Assembly (NCBI GenBank): GCA_029339195.1
Contig: JAPTJF010000187.1
Span: 1-64,000 of the forward strand
Direction of reading: 5' to 3'
Origin: Micractinium sp. NFX-FRZ
Lineage: Eukaryota; Chlorophyta; Trebouxiophyceae; Chlorellales; Chlorellaceae
DNA length: 64,000 nt
How positions within the stretch are numbered: position 1 is the first letter of the stretch; each line of letters begins with the position of its first letter. Positions 63,198 to 64,000 of the stretch are shown in pieces. A program made the translations under genes and the position numbers. The notes beneath the pieces are model-generated. The model did not search any database. It worked only from the letters and a program-made list of their open reading frames with translations, and had not been told where the DNA came from.

Positions 63198-64000
63198 ATG
63201 TCCACCGCAATGTTGGCATTCCCGCTCGCCACCAGCGTGAGTTGGGGACCGCCGTAGCCTGCTGCCTGCGCTTCATGCCATGTCGTGTCGTCGTATTGCT
63301 GGAAATGCCATGTATACATCTTGATGACCCACGTGACCTTGTTGCAGGCCTGCTTCCGGCCGCTGTCGGCACCCTCTGCGGCGCCCCGCCGTCGCTGCCA
63401 CGTCCGGTGGCAGCAGCGTCGGAGCCCCGCCTGCCGGAGCGCAGTGCAGCAGGATGCGGCAGGCGGCGAGCGCACAAGCCCTGCTGCTGTGCAGCGGCGC
63501 AGCTTGCTGCTGGGGAGCTTGCTGATCGCGGGCGCCGCCACTCTTCCACCGCCCGCCAGCCAGGCTGCCGATGCATCGGCACCAGCAGCAGCTGATGGGG
63601 TGGCCAGCAGCAGCGGCGGCACTCAGGCAGAGGAGCTCGTGGCCTTCACCAACCCTGCACAGGGATACACACTGCTGCGGCCTGCCAGCTGGGAGCAGGT
63701 GGGCGGGCACGGCGGGCGCTGCAGGTGCCCCTGCCTTGTGCACGCTGCCTGCCCGCTTGCCTTCCAACTGGGAGGGCCCGTCCTGCGCCCTGCACCTTAC
63801 ACTTCAAACTTCCATGCCCTCTAGCACCCCTCCACCTTGCCCTGGCTTACCACCCTCCCACCCTCCCGGCTCTGCCTGCACAGGTGAGCAAGGCGGGAGC
63901 GGACAGCCTGTTCCGAGACCCCTCCCGCAAGAGCACGACCGTGGGGGTGACAGTCTACCCAGTCACAATCGCCTCGCTCGAACAGTTTGGCGACCTGCAG
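63198..64000 (+). CDS. PsbP-domain thylakoid-lumen protein (partial, 5' part)
   Basis: Exons 63198-63236, 63348-63698 and 63884 to the window end join in frame. The protein has an Arg-rich plastid transit region, then a twin-arginine lumen signal (QRRSLLLGSLLIAGAATL) ending near SQAADA. After this the PsbP fold starts: FTNPAQGYTLLRPASWEQV, AGADSLFRDPSRKSTTVGVT and PVTIASLEQFGDLQ. PsbP-domain proteins assist photosystem assembly or function in the lumen; the exact paralogue cannot be told from this part. The final exon may continue past 64000. The start at 63198 follows from the short first exon being in phase; an ATG-less open frame extends upstream of exon 2 in the intron. Confidence 0.85.

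Overview
The window looks like nuclear DNA of a GC-rich green alga, most likely a Chlorella-type trebouxiophyte. The genes are dense and on both strands. They are cut into many short exons by GT-AG introns, with a few GC-AG introns. Proteins carry Ala/Gln/Gly-rich low-complexity insertions, TGTAA poly(A) signals follow several stops, and the content is photosynthetic plus eukaryotic: Rubisco-activase-like, PsbP-like, mitochondrial carrier, SMC, proteasome.

Layout. 1-2450 has no gene I can support. 2451-8666 (+) is a Rubisco-activase-like AAA+ protein and 9316-14296 (+) an EF-hand mitochondrial carrier. 14486-22472 (-) is a divergent SMC ATPase and 22623-25042 (-) a RluA-type pseudouridine synthase with an altered catalytic motif, divergent from a four-helix membrane protein at 25352-25930 (+). 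26638-27576 (-) is a PTRHD1-type peptidyl-tRNA hydrolase, 28744-34465 (-) a purple acid phosphatase and 36511-41033 (-) a five-KH RNA-binding protein, divergent from an S1-domain plastid-type protein at 41483-45464 (+). 46342-47257 (-) is a small membrane protein, divergent from mitochondrial ribosomal protein bL28m at 47626-48588 (+). 49569-51462 (-) encodes a 67-residue hydrophilic protein in four tiny exons. 52036-62963 (-) is the proteasome subunit RPN2, divergent from a PsbP-domain lumen protein that begins at 63198 (+) and runs off the end. The genes are unrelated housekeeping and organelle functions; nothing suggests a cluster or a pathway.

The most unusual feature is structural. Introns of at least seven of the genes contain decayed tandem copies of their own splice junctions: the acceptor plus the start of the next exon, or the end of the previous exon plus the donor. 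One such copy is an exact 114-bp in-frame repeat that may be translated. These exon-edge echoes occur in 1 to 4 copies per intron at spacings of about 40-230 bp, and they are the best candidate for something undescribed. A second discovery is a 1209-bp element with 32-bp perfect terminal inverted repeats and a 5-bp target duplication, lying in an RPN2 intron very close to its 3' splice site.

Exon boundaries were read by eye from splice consensus, frame continuity and family similarity recalled from memory. No search was run.
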